A DNA stretch of 64,000 nt from Triplophysa rosa (Eukaryota > Chordata > Actinopteri > Cypriniformes > Nemacheilidae): assembly GCF_024868665.1 (NCBI RefSeq), contig NC_079891.1, positions 25,334,103 through 25,398,102 on the forward strand. The letters are read 5' to 3'. The notes beneath the pieces are model-generated. The model was not told the DNA's origin. It saw only the letters and a list, made by a program, of their open reading frames with translations, and did not search any database. The translations under genes and the position numbers were made by a program. How positions within the stretch are numbered: the first letter of the stretch is position 1; each line of letters opens with the position of its first letter. Shown here one piece after another: positions 22,506 through 35,469 of this stretch.

Positions 22506-24184
22506 ATACATGTAAAACATTAGTTTTGTGGGGTTTTTTTTTAATGAACATGAGCCTGTTTACTTAGCAGTATTCAAGATCTGGAAGAACTGCACCTTGT
22601 CTAATTTTTCTGCAAATAAATGTAAAATGTAAATTTTCTTTGGAAGAAATGTTGTCAGTTCACAGAATGAAACAAAAGTGGTTGTTTCACTTAAACACTT
22701 AATTAATAAAATAGTTTTATCTGTGAATTTATTCATTTTATTTGTTTATTCTACTATAATTTGGTCACATTCTGTATATATTTTTTATAATATATTATAT
22801 TTAATAAAATACTTTAAAGCGTTACAATACATATGGTAATTTTGCTATAATTATTTAGATGGAAAGGACATGCTTGACGTAAAAAATACACATGGAATGG
22901 ACTTTACTTTGGGAAGTGTATACAAACTCTCACATGTTTCTCTCTGAATCAAGTAAAAAAATATATACTGTACATGTGTTTGGTTTATCTGCTGTGGAAT
23001 TCCTGAGCTTTTCTCATTTGGCCTAATTGTTCCCTACCTTAATCTAGTGCTGACACAGTCAGAGCGATAGTCTGGCCAATCCTCCAGTGTGTCTTCCATT
23101 AGCAAAGGATGGTCACCATCCATCACTCTAAGCTTGGAATAACCTCCAGTCAAAATGAACAAAAACCCAACCTCAGCTCAGTCTCAGAATGGCAATCCCT
23201 CCAAAGCTTTGAGATAAGGCCTTTTAAGTTTAATGAGTGGAAACATTCTATGTTACATAACATCATGTTCATGCCAGACTGATGAGAGACCTCGCTGGAA
23301 TGACCACTAGCCTGGACTGCTTCCCATTCGGCTGAGAGAAAATTGATTCGTAAATGTTATTGACATAATGCGAGCCATGAGACAATGGGGGAGCAAACTC
23401 CCCATCCCACTGAAATTAATAGCCTGTATCAAGGGCTCAAGCCACACAAAACCTATTGATGCCCGAGCTGGAGAGGAGGCAATGGAAGTATGATAAACGT
23501 TAAGATGAGGTTTTCTTGTATTATATGAGAGCACTTTCACTAATCTATTGAGATGTGGCCCCCATGACACCAACTATTGCTGTGAGCTGGGCATAACCCT
23601 CAATAAAAACTAAATTAAACATAGCATTTATGGCGACCTCACAGTAGTGGCAGTGTGATGTTACTCTGAGGTTTTCCAAAGAGGTCATGCAAAAATCTGA
23701 ACCATTTAAGACATCATGGAAACAAGGAAAACAGTTGACATTTGTGACATTACTGTGTCGCAAAGAGTCCATCTTCACAATCTCACAAAAAAATATAAAA
23801 AGGAAGAATATAGGTGGTTGCTGCAAAACTGTACTGTCAATTCAAACAGCTGAGCAAGAAAATATCCATTTCGTCTGAAAATATAATGAGATCTAGGATT
23901 CAAACCTGAAAATAAATAACGTTTTTAGATGCTGAAAAAGTTCAAACACTATGGGGCGGTTTTCCGGACAGGGCTTAAGCCTAGTCCCAGACTAACTTAA
24001 ATGTTAGAGGTGACTTGTACTGACATATCATAAAATATATCAGTGAGACTGTTTTGTCTCAAGATGCACACCAGTGCATCGCAGCGATGGCCATTATCAT
24101 CCTCATTATCATTCCCACCAAACACCTGCAGTACAATAAAGCAGTCAAGTAAACAGGCATGATGACAGGATAAAGACACTGTAC
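22506..24184. other. Non-coding sequence downstream of zmat4 exon 4
   Basis: I looked here, and back to position 1, for the last zmat4 exon with the fourth finger (a C-x2-C followed by a YHAHLKGSKH-like stretch) and did not see it. A MITE-like fragment (GGGGCGGTTTTCCGGACAGG) begins at about 23,952. Confidence 0.55.
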
Positions 24185-24409
24185 CTTTCATCTCTCCCAC
24201 GTCTAAAGTCTTCCCCAACTGTTACAGCAGGTCTGCGCGTGCTGCGTTCTTCTTGTGCTTTTTGCCGTCGTAGTGTTGATGCGCCATTCCAGGGTTGTTG
24301 AACCAAGCGTTACAGAGTTGACAGTAGCGGTCGGAGTCCCGGTGCTGACGGTTCAAGCTAACAGGTGAGGTTTCTGAGGAGGGTGTCTTCACGGGACTAG
24401 GTGACTCCT
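24185..24409 (-). CDS. zmat4: zmat4 fourth coding exon with in-frame stop (third zinc finger)
   Basis: The exon enters in phase 1 after acceptor CCCTCAG and leaves in phase 1 before GTACAG, a weaker donor than the others. It encodes a Ser/Pro/Thr linker and the third finger, Cys146-x2-Cys149-x12-His162-x5-His168, within [20 protein letters not shown]. The frame hits TAA at 24222-24224, codon 179, after the residues KNAARADLL. Past the stop the same frame still reads [12 protein letters not shown], which resembles the family's conserved continuation. The stop therefore replaces what is normally a Glu codon rather than being the family's natural end. The family protein is about 229 residues with a fourth finger; here translation would stop at 178. 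It could be a nonsense allele, a decaying duplicate or a base-call error. Confidence 0.88.
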
Positions 24410-27400
24410 CTGAGGGTATAAAACAGTAAACAGAGACTTAGAAATGGGGTCGATATTTAGTACATGCTTAGACGTCAGTGCAACAGAAAGCATGATGCAA
24501 AGATTGGCAAGCAGGGACAGGAAGTTCATAATTCCATTAGTTCTCTACATTGAATTGGATAAAGGTTTTTGTCATTGGTGAAATTGAATTCTGTTTGAAT
24601 AAACTTAGGGATGCATTATTTCCTCTAGGATCTAGGATGCAATTCCCATGCTTCTCCAGAGGAATGAATAGGGTTTAACAAAAAAAATGCAGGGTAGCCT
24701 AGTGGTAAGCTCATACTAAGTGCGTTAAAAAACTTGGGAGCACAAGAGGTCGGCACTCTTCAGACTCTCCATATTCGTTTCACACTGTCTGTATGTTGGT
24801 TGCAATCCAGATAGCTGACACAGCTTCTAGACCTTTTCTGTCAAGCTCACAAAACAACAGGGAAAAGCATTTCCCATTTAATTCCATTTTTGTCCCAGCT
24901 AACCTAGTACTTTTTACTTCTTGGATAGCCCTATTTAACAAACAGCATGTGCAGCTTTTTAAGTTAAAGTGTGTGTTTTGTGAAAAGCTTGCTTCTGATC
25001 TTGACAGCAAACACAATTACTGGAATTATTCTACCCCTCTGTTTAGCTGTACACCACTATATGAATAACAAGCTGTTGTCAAAGCCTTTATTAGGAAGAT
25101 GAAGCTTTGCATTGTTTCTGACAGTGTTCAAGCATACACACAAACATTGTTTTTAAACATGGCCAATTATAATGCCAGCATTATCACACAGCAGAAGCAG
25201 CAGCACAAAACACAGAATCATAATGCAGGCCCCAATAAACAATTTTAACAATTGAGTGCATTCACCATCCTACCACAGACAACGTTTACAAAAGCTCGGT
25301 TCAGCATCCACATCGCATCCTATTATGCGGCGAAGGGGGGAATGGAGAGAATTGGCCACTTCGTGTCTAAGTCTGTCAGTGTTTATAGGAGTCATTGAGA
25401 GGTGGAAGTGATCTAAAGTGACCCAATATCTGGCCGAAAGAGGTTGTGTTCACATTTACACTGACAGCTTCACTGCAACAGGGATTTAAAGTGTGCAGGA
25501 AACAGAGGGGGAAACCAAATGCCAGTTTAGAAATTTTGATGAAGCAACAACTATCTGTACAATAAAACCCAAGAAACTCTGTCTTTAAGCTGAATTCATA
25601 TCTTTATGCTTTACACAATAACTTTATCGTGCTGAACTTACTTTCACACAGTCCAAAGAGGGCAAATCAGGGATAAACAATAAAAAAATTTCTGCTGGCT
25701 TAGATGGGTGAGTATGTTGGATTTGTGCTTGCAGGGTCAATATTTTTTTCAAGCTCCACCACTATTTCCTTGCACAGTCTTCTTTATAAAAGTTACTGAA
25801 TTCACAAAAATGTGTTTATATATTTTTAATCATTCTTTAAACAACATTTACAAGCAAATGCTAAGGCATTTAAAAAAAAGGAATAACAGTGCAACACTGG
25901 TGCAATATGAAAAGTGACTATTCTATCAACTACTGTATTCCAATTATTTAGCAATTTCTTATTCTCATTGGCTCTGGGAATCAACACATTTGAACATGTA
26001 TTATATTTTAATAGCTTAATAGTGACTGCAAAGCTATAGCAGGGGCTCCACATACAGTTAGCTTCAGAAAGCTTTGATTTATCAGCACATTTGTGAAAAC
26101 TGGGACACCTACGAATGAGAGATGTTGAAAGGGAAAGTATTCTGCCAAGAAAATGCAAGAGTGCCAAAATATGCATTATTCCTCCATTCTGTTTTTTACT
26201 CTTTAGTCTTGCATTTCATTTCCAGAAAGGTTTATAATGAAATAACACACTCAGTCTGGACCAAATTGAATTTGTGCAATTAACAGCCACTTCTGCGAAA
26301 ATTACATTTGATACCGTAAATTAAAATGCTGTATGAGATGTAAATTTAAGGAAGATGAATGCGCTGCCACACGAGAACGTGACAGCAGAGCCAAAAAGCA
26401 GCTCTATTTTAATAAAGCTTAATCTAGTTTACTTCACTGACCGATATTTTTGTCTTCTTTGTAAATAAACACTGTTTGCAATGTGGCAAGACTAGATAAG
26501 AAAACAAGGCATATGTGGACACATAGGTTGTCATGACAATAAATAAAATGTTAGCGGAACAAGCAAATACTTAAGTGACAGGAAAATAAAGCATGTACTA
26601 TAAACTCAAACTCTGTTAAGCCCTGGCTGCCATTATAGCTAAAGTATCTGACAGACTCTATAGCAGTGAAACACTATGGATATTAGCAGAATCTGGCACT
26701 GAAACATTGGACTATTGATTTACAAGCTCAGGGGTATACAAAATGGCATCCATCAAAAAAAGTTATTGTTTCCAGTAAACAAACGCAAGACCAAGACCAT
26801 TCTTGTTCAGTTTAAAGCAACAGTGTATTATTTTGCTGCAGACACAAGATTCTAACATTAACATTATGCTAATAATTTCAAATCTGATTTATTTAAATTA
26901 AAATGTTACAGGTTAAGCATTTTTATTCTTCAAAGGGTGTGGCATATGTCTTACATGTGTGGTATTAACTGTGCCGGAGGTCCTTGCAGAAATATCACCA
27001 AGCGATCCATTTCCTTCCAAGTCTGCAAATTCTGGGCACATTTAACATCTTAATAGCTGAGACACTGAGCACCCACAAAAATGATAAAGGATAAATGAAT
27101 ATATTCCCAGGGATGTCCCCAATAACACTATCACTCACAATCGCAAGTCTCCCGATGCGGGCGGTACTGTCTCGCCCAATATAATTACTTCAGCCATACT
27201 TCTGCCTTAATAGTTCTTCTATATTGCTTAAATTAAGTTCAGTGCCACAGGTGAGAGAAGCCTGTGACATAAAGTCATTCATTACCAGTATCTCAATTCT
27301 ACTTAATGTTTTTATGGTCACCAGGGGTGGGCATAACCTCATTTATAACTGTTACTCCCCAATCTGGTTTTGGGCATGAAACCAGCTCTTCTACATCATT

Positions 27401-29260
27401 TAAGTGTATCATTAGCACCTTACTGTTGGCTCACCCACTGTGCTTCTTGTACCCGGTCCCGGAAAAGAGCGATGCTCATGTCTGATCTTCCACAAAAACC
27501 CTTCCATTTATACGCTGGCCTTTGCCTGGATACTGTAGTTGCCGTATAAAAGCACTTTAAAATCACTTAGAAGGCTCCCGAGTATCTCTGGTTAAAGAAA
27601 GGCTATATATAACGGGAATAGAATTAGGTACGGTGAGGGAATTGCAGGGCTGAGAAGAGTGAAAACCAGGGTAGGAGAAAAACTTTGTAATGCAGTGTAT
27701 TGAAGTCTCTTATAAAAATCAGTTCATGGCCACTTGACTGTTTTTTTTTTTTTTTGAGGACATATGCAGATTGACTGGCAAAGATTTGCAGAGATTTTAA
27801 ACATTAATGGGGTTCTGTGACAGGAAATAACATTGAAACACCAGGTAATTTCAGGTGACAGTTTGCAATACGGGGAAATGCATCTTTCGCAAGATATATT
27901 GTAGGCACAAAGACAGCATGTGAATTTGGAAAACGTAAACATGGAGAGCAACTATAAGAAATTCATACCAACACTATTTTGTTGAACAACTGCTGTCACT
28001 ATACCCTCTGTAGCCTGGTCATATTTATTGTAGTTAGATTTCACTATTCTAAAATGTCTTAAGCTGAGAATACTACACACCCATTGGTAGATGAAAACAT
28101 GATCAAATTAGTCAAAATATTTATTCTACAAAAATGAAAGGCAAAACATGACATTGGAAATTATATTATAAATGATGGGTGTAAAACTGAAAATCTGCAA
28201 AGCTTTCTGTGAAAATCTCTGGCAAAAGCTGCACTGCCATTTTAAGATTTGCACTGCAACATTTGGTTAATAGAAGTAAAAAAGGAAGTTCTGTCTCTTG
28301 GAGAACTGTAATGCAAATCCTTTAAACCTAAAGCAAAATTTGAGTTCAGTTAACAAACTTCTGAATAAACTCATTGGTTTTACTCATATCTCATACAAGA
28401 GCACTGTAAACAGCTTTAACTGGCAGAAAATGACACAGACTTCAGAAAGTGAACTTCACATGCAGTCTTATCCTAATGCAATGGATGTATGAAAGATTCA
28501 GTTTTTGGATCAACCAGAAAAGGATCAAAGGCTTTTCTCTTTTTAAATCCTTGCAGTTATCCGCTTTCCTCTCTGAAAAGTCTTTACTGGAATTACGATT
28601 TCCTTACCACTGAATCTCATCCTGTATCCTTCATTTATAAGCCTGCGCATTTTTGATGCAGCAGATATTTAGTGTTTATAACAGAAAAAAAGTCTTAACA
28701 AGAAATTATATTTTACATTAAACAAATACAGAGAACTTGACTGCTCTCATAGGTGGAATAATTGTGTAACTTGAAAATGACAGTTTCTGTAAAATGCTTT
28801 ATCTGGTTCACACCTATACAAAGTTGAATTAACCAGAGGCACAAAAAATAATAATTTACTGTAGTAACAGGAAGCAATTACACAGGAGGCTGGACCTGAC
28901 TGCAAACCACACTGCTGAGTAATTTGATCAGATGGATGTAGCAGCCTCAAATGTCATGTATAAATGAACAAATGTACATGTAGGTCAATACATGCAGTCC
29001 TCCGGTGGTTTCCCATTTGTCTTACTGAATACAGAAAAGTTAGGGAAGGGGAGGGGATGTCTTGTGTTATTGGCTGATGTCAGCCAGAAACAACAGTGTT
29101 TCCCAGGAGACGAGAGGGGCACAGAGCAGCCGCTTCAATTCTCAGTGTTGGGCAGAAATCAGTAAGTGTGGCCTGTGAATGGCCTGGTTTTATCCTTTAC
29201 GCAGACTGTGGTGGACCCAATCGGATCACAAGCCTTTAGAGAATAAATGTTCTCTTATTA

Positions 29261-29565
29261 AGTCCAGTTCACACCAAGGGTGATAACTATGAAGTTTTAA
29301 AAATCGCTCAAAATCGTTCAGAGAACAGCACTGTCTACAACAATAATGATAACAATACAAAAAGGAACAACATCGTTGGTATCACTTTCAGACTGATTTG
29401 TTCCAGCTGATGAGCGAAAAAATTTCGACGACCAATAAAATCTATTTAAATTTAAAGGCTTGTGCATTTAAAATATCATACAGCAGCGCACGGGCTTAGA
29501 CTAAACATATGTTATTGTCCATTGGTGTGGATGCTAATATAATTATTATGATTATAGTTATCACA
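29261..29565. mobile_element. MITE with GTGATAACTAT-type ends
   Basis: The left edge CACACCAAGGGTGATAACTA and right edge ATTATAGTTATCACACC are imperfect inverted repeats. The middle is AT-rich and non-coding. The exact edges are uncertain. Confidence 0.5.
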
Positions 29566-29567
29566 CC

Positions 29568-30440
29568 TTAAAGCAACAATGAGCCGTTTTGGTGTATGGT
29601 TACCCCATGTGGTTGATAAGCGCAATTGTCTGATACGCGTGTCGTAAATACTGTCGCAAAGTTTCCCCGTTGTCAGCTCAATACACGTGAATTTGTTTAC
29701 AAAGCTGATGTAACCGGCGTACGTGGACAACTGGTCTGCAACTACGGAATCTGCACATTTTTACCACAAAACGTTTATTGTGGTTTGGTAGTCTTTGTTT
29801 ACATGCATTACACAAATTCGTGATGAGAAAGAAACAACATGTTAGCTATCGACACCGGGGCAACAAAATATTATCTCTCAGCTACCTTACGGTTATAAAT
29901 TGTGAACTGGTGGTGCGCCAGTGAACAACCTGAACACATCCTAATAACAAATAAGCTCAAAAGTACAGGAGTGTAAGAAAAATGTACATATAACACTTAC
30001 AAATCCAGTAGCAGGACCGCTAGGTCTCCATCAGTTTTGCAACCCGTTGCGTCTTTCAGCACGTGCCACCGAGTGTAAGCCCGTCCGATATTGATTCGTG
30101 ATCAGGCTAGTGTCCGATCACTCTCTCTCTTTCTTTTCTTCGCTTCCTCCGACAACACCCTCTTTGTTTTTTGTAGGCTCTGCCATGGTGATGGTTTGGA
30201 GACTTGCGTTGAACTAGAATTGTCTTATTGTTAGATGTTGGATAACTTCAACAAGGCTATGAGTAAAACGTGACGTAAAGCAGGTGATGGGCGGGGCTTG
30301 GGATCCTACCCGCAAACCAAAGTTACAAGTGTGATTTCAGCTGATAGAGGGCTGCTTAGGTAGAAGCGGCAGTAAAATTAGTCCAGTTAAGAGTTGTCCT
30401 ACCACTAAATTAATTTTAGAGACATTATTTTAAGGTCGCC
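29568..30440. mobile_element. TTAAAGCAACA-type transposon, second copy
   Basis: It begins CCTTAAAGCAACAATGAGCC and ends with the AGAGACATTATTTTAAGG block shared with 12,400-12,460. It contains a TCTCTCTCTTT tract and GC-richer patches, but no transposase frame. Confidence 0.5.
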
Positions 30441-30737
30441 ACAACCCACATAACGCTCAACATGTTTTAAGACCTCCCGGCGTCTTCGGAAAACCAATAA
30501 AGATATTTTAGGTGACATCCGAGAGATTTCCAGGCCTTCTCATAGGCATCATGGTTATAGTTGTTGTCAAGGTCCAGAAAAGTACTAAAGACATCGTTAA
30601 ATTGGTCCATCCGCTCAAAGTGGCTCAATTGAATATTTTTAAAGAGACGACAATACTTTATGTTTGAAAAACAAACCAAAATAACGACTTTAATCGATAT
30701 ATTCTCTTCTGTCTTGTCAGTCTATGGTGCACGTTCA

Positions 30738-30950
30738 CGAGAGCACTTCGGCGCATGCGCATTCGGTTTGTACGGTTGGGCAAAAATGTGCAAATTTTCC
30801 TCGAAAATCGAAATCATCAGACATTTTGCGAAGATCAGCTTATAAATACAGCGTTCATCTGCTTGTAAACACAGAGTTGAGCTTCCGGGTTGTCAGTAAG
30901 AATGCCCGGCGTCTGCCCCCACCGGATGCACATGCGTCGAAGTGCCCTCG
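30738..30950. mobile_element. 213-bp MITE with CGAGRGCACTTCGRCGCATG ends
   Basis: Left CGAGAGCACTTCGGCGCATG and right, reverse-complemented, CGAGGGCACTTCGACGCATG match at 18 of 20 positions. GC content is higher than the flanks. No coding capacity. Confidence 0.7.
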
Positions 30951-32114
30951 ATTTTTTATTATATACATAATAAAAAATCTATAATATTATATATTTGTTA
31001 AACATTTTGATTCAGTTATAACAATTTACAATATAAAACATAGCACATATTGAATCTAATGCTCACAATGAAACTGACTGTTTCAATCCATACGTCATTA
31101 AAACCTCTTTAAACCATCACCTAATATGTGACAATACACCAAGCCTTTTTGGTTAGTTTTAACAAATTTTGCAAAAACGTCATCAACTTGTTTAAAGTTT
31201 GCCCACAGATTGTCAGGGCATTGAAAAGCTCAGTGGGTTTAAAGAGTACTCCTCTCTGCTCAGTTAAGCCTGGTCTGAGCTAGTCTCTCTCAGTATGTCA
31301 CATGTCAGACGGATTGATGGTCTGCCTCCATCCCCTCGGAGTGGGACACAAGCCTCGTCTGTCTCTAGCCATCAGATGCAGATGGCATAGCTAATGATGG
31401 CATCAGTCAGTGACAGGAAACATGGGAGAAACAAGCAGAGAAAGAGAGTGCGCTGAAGGAAAAACAAGAATACAGTGGCAATTCATTTTAAGCACAGCTA
31501 CATACTGTAGCATTAAACGCGAAATCTGATTATTCGAAAACTGAACCTCATTACCCTAATATGCTTCATGGGGTTGATTATTACCAATGTCAGCACTGTT
31601 TAACTGGTCCAGTGGAAAAGAATGTACACTGCTCTACTTCTCCCTCCGCCAAACTGCCATGTATGCCCATTACATCTTATCAACTTGACGTTGATGGTGG
31701 GCAATCTGTGTTTCCATCTCAAGCGTTAGAATTGTGTAATTGATCTTAAACACTGCTCATGTTGTGGTGGACCTTCTAACTATCCCATATGTGGCGCAGC
31801 TGTCCGGGGAAGACTGTAATTAATAAACGCCAGGCACAGCCAGTAGGAGAGCTGGTGACTAATGCATGTTGAAAAGAACCGAATCTCTCTCCCTGACTGA
31901 AATCAAAGCAAAACTCGGAGCCTCTTGCTATATACACTTTCATTTCCTTTGTGTATCCTTCCTTTGTGTATCCTTTCGCTCATACACAGTAAGCCTGTAT
32001 CCCCAAGTGTTTCCTGCTCATGTTACAGACATAATGCAAGAGACACAAACATAAATACGGCGTGTGATGACAGTCACATTTCCAGTTGGCTGCTTCTGTA
32101 AAGCTCCTAACGTA

Positions 32115-32143
32115 TCAGACAGATAGACAGACAGACAGACAAA

Positions 32144-32195
<52 letters not shown>

Positions 32196-32235
32196 CACAC
32201 GCACACACACATGCACACACACACTCTCTCTCTCT
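32115..32235. repeat. Compound microsatellite (GACA then CA)
   Basis: A GACA/GATA run changes to AAAC and then to a long CA tract with occasional G or T interruptions, ending in CT repeats. The long frames predicted across it on both strands are repeat translations, not genes. Confidence 0.98.
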
Positions 32236-32444
32236 TCAGCCTTATTTTTAGGTCAATTACCCCTGTAGGCAAGCAAGCGGTGAGCGCTGATGTGCTATTT
32301 CAAACGCATGTTCGTATCCTCCAGCCACACACCGCTGGTGGGACATACTGCACACAGCCCACACTGACAGAACTCCTGTAATACAGACACTCTTCCAGAC
32401 AGATGCACAGAACCATTTTAAGTTTACGTGTGTGACAGACTTAC

Positions 32445-32601
32445 CTTTGGCTGTTATGGCAGGCTGTTCCCCCAGCAGAAGTTTGAGTCTCTTGGCATGA
32501 ATCTTGCCTTGATAATGAGACTGAGCTACCACCGCCGAAGTGAAGGACATGTTACACAGTGTACAGCATTTGTTCTTATCCACGTCTCCGTCGTCGCTAC
32601 C
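32445..32601 (-). CDS. zmat4: zmat4 third coding exon (second zinc finger)
   Basis: The acceptor is GTTGCAG and the donor GTAAGT. The exon is 157 bp, entering in phase 0 and leaving in phase 1. It encodes residues 65-116. The second matrin finger is complete: Cys77-x2-Cys80-x12-His93-x5-His99, within the recognisable stretches [13 protein letters not shown] and [17 protein letters not shown]. This is the most strongly conserved part of the gene in the window and was the key to its identity. ZNF385 proteins share the HYQGK-HAK theme, but the flanking DKNKCCTLC and the other exons favour zmat4. Confidence 0.96.
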
Positions 32602-34477
32602 CTGCAACACACCAGACGCATTTGATGCGGTCAGAAGGTCGGCAGGAGCAAGTGTATAAGAATGAGACGTGAAATCAAGAGCTTGGAATGCTTAACGTTA
32701 TAAGCTGTGCAATACCCATAATGCGGCTAACTTTGGGGTCAAACCCACCTAGCAATGCATCAGGTTAAATGTGCAGTGAATGTAACCGCTGAAGAATGAG
32801 AGCAAGTGCAAATGTCTCTGGGAATTGCTTATGTGGTTCCCGGTGGGATGCAAATAGGGTGATTTAACTGTAATAGGGCCAGTTTGATTGAGCCACCACA
32901 GACGGAAAGCGAGGACCCATCAGCCTCCATCTGTACGGCCTGCCGTGAGATATATTATATATTTTACACCAGCTGTGGAAACCGTGGATCCATTTCACAC
33001 GACTGCTTTCATTTTCCCAGCAGCATATGCCTGCTTGGGATGGGACTTTAATAAAATCACTTCACAAACTGAATGATGGCCTTCATTATACCCCTGCAGC
33101 ACCCCTGAAGCCTGATGTGGCTTTTGCATGCATTCAAAATTGTATCTTTGATAACTAATGCACATAAACCTTAAACTCGTGTTTTTATGGTTGCAGAAAT
33201 AATATAAGCATGTCTAAATTTGGTCAGTTTTAGACATTACATCTTGGTCTAGTCACACCTTTTACAAGTCATCAAAAATTCATGTTGCTTGAAATTAAAT
33301 AAAAATGCTAACTGAACCCCATGTGTTCAATTCAGTTGGAAAGTTTATTAAAAATAAATTATGTGGTATAGTCAGGATTTGAAACCAAGCCCCCTTGCAT
33401 GCCAAAAAAATCATTTATATGTATTAGAAAAAAGACAAACTACTTTTGTCATCGAACCTAGGACAACAATTGAGTCAGGCCACTTCCCCCTCCAAAAAAA
33501 GTACAGGCACAGCAACCCTGGAATTAAGATGTTTCCTTTTCATCCTTTTCTGTCTCTTCATCCTCTCGCTTTTTCTTTTGCCTAAAACACTGTAATTTTC
33601 TTAAGCTTCCACTGTTGGTCTTTGGCCTTGCTTATATGTTCCTTACAGGCGTCATAGCTGTTAAATGTATTTACAGAGAAAAACTTTATATTGATAGCAA
33701 TCAAAACAGCAGTTGCCCTTCAGCTCAGTTTTTGTCAGATATGAATAAAACAGGGACCTTATTTGCATACATTTTCCAGCAATTTTGTCTCATTTCCACA
33801 CGAAGACTTGGACAATGAGAAGGGTAAGCCGATATGAAATGTGTAGTGCAAGCGGACTTAAGTTTTGCTTACAGGCATTCTTACACACACGTATGCACTG
33901 TAGCATGCAAACAACACACACGTGTGAAACGCAATTCTCTTAAATTATAGAGCCGAAGCAACTATTACAATGCGCTTGACACTGAAGAAGCACAATTGGA
34001 CAAGGAGGCAGATTACAGCAATAATGGTCATCATGATAGTCATAGTCTGAAGAAATGCTTTACTATTTCTAAGAGGCACAGATGCCTTGCACACGTTTCT
34101 GTAACCTTACAGTTTGTACACTGTACATACAGTTATATGCATTACCTCTTCACCTGCTCTAAAAAGTTGTATCACCCACACAAGCACTGAATGTATTTGT
34201 TGGTCATAGTCTTGCAATGACATTGACTGTTATACAGTAAAATGAAATCGCTGCCAAAAGCAAAAACGGGGTGACACTCTATTGAAAGCAACTCGGAGTT
34301 TGCACAGCGTTATTGACTGTCAGCTGCAGGGCATGAATAGCCACCATGTTTGCTTAGCAAAAAATCTTTTAATAGTTCAAGTTTTGTCCGTGGTAGGTTT
34401 GGAAAAGTACAGTATGAAAGTAGGACAGATTTTCAAGATTTTAATATTCCTTTTGTTTTTTTAAATGATTAATCTTA

Positions 34478-35117
34478 AAGGTCCAGTGTATGAAATTTAG
34501 CGACATCTAGCGGTGAGGTTGTGAATAGCAACCAACGGCTCACTCCACTGCTCCCCCCTCCCTTTTGAAGCACTACGGTGGCTGACACAGAACAAAGTTG
34601 TCCTCTTTGCCGAAGGAGGTAACGTGTTTACGAATTGCGCTCTGTAGAGCAGTGTAACGATGAGTAATCCAGGCAGAGAAGCTTTTCCAAGTGCAGTGTA
34701 TATTTAATGAATAAAATACAAGATAAAACAAACCAAGGTAATCCACAGAACGAAGGCGGCACAAAAACAAAGCATGAAACAAAGACCGACACCAAACAAA
34801 GGAAACACTAGGGCTTAAATGCATAGAAGATAACAAGATAACAAGATACACCTGGAGGAACTAATTAACACTAAAAACTGCAAAGGACTACAAAACATGG
34901 CACAGAACAGGAAGTAACAGAAAAGTTCACCAACACAGGGGAAACACGGACTGGGATCGTGACAAGGAATTGCAGTGTATGTAGACCAAAAATAGCTCAT
35001 TCTGAGGTAATAAAAACATAACGCTTTATTATGTAAGGTCTTTATACACCTCTGACATAGTTATGTATATTATATTGCATTTCTGTCAATAGATCCTCCA
35101 AAAAATTACACACAACA
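34478..35117. mobile_element. DNA transposon copy (AAAGGTCCAGTGTATGAAAT type) split by an LTR
   Basis: It starts TTAAAGGTCCAGTGTATG and ends ACACAACACCTTTAA. The interior blocks GACATCTAGCGGTGAGGTTG, AACCAACGGCTCA and AAGGTCTTTATACACC are ones I recognise from an abundant cyprinid TTAA-type family. The LTR at 34,653-34,964 interrupts it. A partial relative lies at 62,480-62,650. Confidence 0.65.
34653..34964 (-). mobile_element. Solo LTR (312 bp) inside a DNA transposon
   Basis: On the minus strand it starts TGTCACGATCC and ends CGTTACA, with an AT-rich ATTAAATAT box near the 3' side. No internal retroelement sequence flanks it. The 5-bp neighbours AGCAG and AGGAA do not match, so no clean target duplication is seen. 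Confidence 0.65.
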
Positions 35118-35120
35118 CCT

Positions 35121-35469
35121 TTAAAGCAGTAGTTTACCCAAAGTAAAAAAATTGTCAGTTACTCACCCCCATATTTATTATCTCTAATATGACTTTCTCT
35201 TTACTTTGGTCTTACAGAAAGCTACAAAGGGTTTAGAAAAAGTAGCACATGAGTTTTATTGATTAATTGTATGATGTTTTATGATGCCATTTTTGTTCTT
35301 CTTGAACCTTGAGCTTCTAGTCACCATCTTCTTTCACTGTTTGGAAGAGAACAACATCAACATTTTCCCACAGTTTCATGAAATAGAAAAAGTCATAAAG
35401 GTTTGGAATGATGAAGGGAAGCGTAAATGATGAACGAATTGTTATTTTTGGGAGGCCTATCCCTTTATA
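35121..35469. mobile_element. Cyprinid TTTACCC/CTCACCC-type MITE
   Basis: TTAAAGCAGTAGTTTACCC at the left and GGCCTATCCCTTTATAA at the right. Inside are TTACTCACCCCCAT and GGTTTGGAATGATGAAGGG, the usual landmarks of this family. Confidence 0.6.

Larger units (their letters stand above)
24410..32444 (-). other. zmat4: zmat4 intron between coding exons 3 and 4
   Basis: About 8.0 kb of AT-rich intron. From 24,410 to 29,260 I see no coding signal and no well-bounded mobile element: only a poly-T run near 27,740-27,755, a weak tRNA-SINE-like stretch near 24,690, and unique-looking sequence. From 29.26 to 30.95 kb there is a cluster of MITE-like elements, listed separately. A CA/GACA microsatellite lies at 32,115-32,235, just inside the 5' end. 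Confidence 0.8.

Noticed and set aside
32018..32272. Cys/Val-repeat frame and its Thr/His counterpart
   Set aside because: Both are translations of the CA/GT microsatellite.
32445..32601. Assignment to znf385 rather than zmat4
   Set aside because: The HYQGK-HAK motif is shared, but the N-terminal exon, the [13 protein letters not shown] stretch and the third finger DSDRYCQLC match zmat4 order and sequence.
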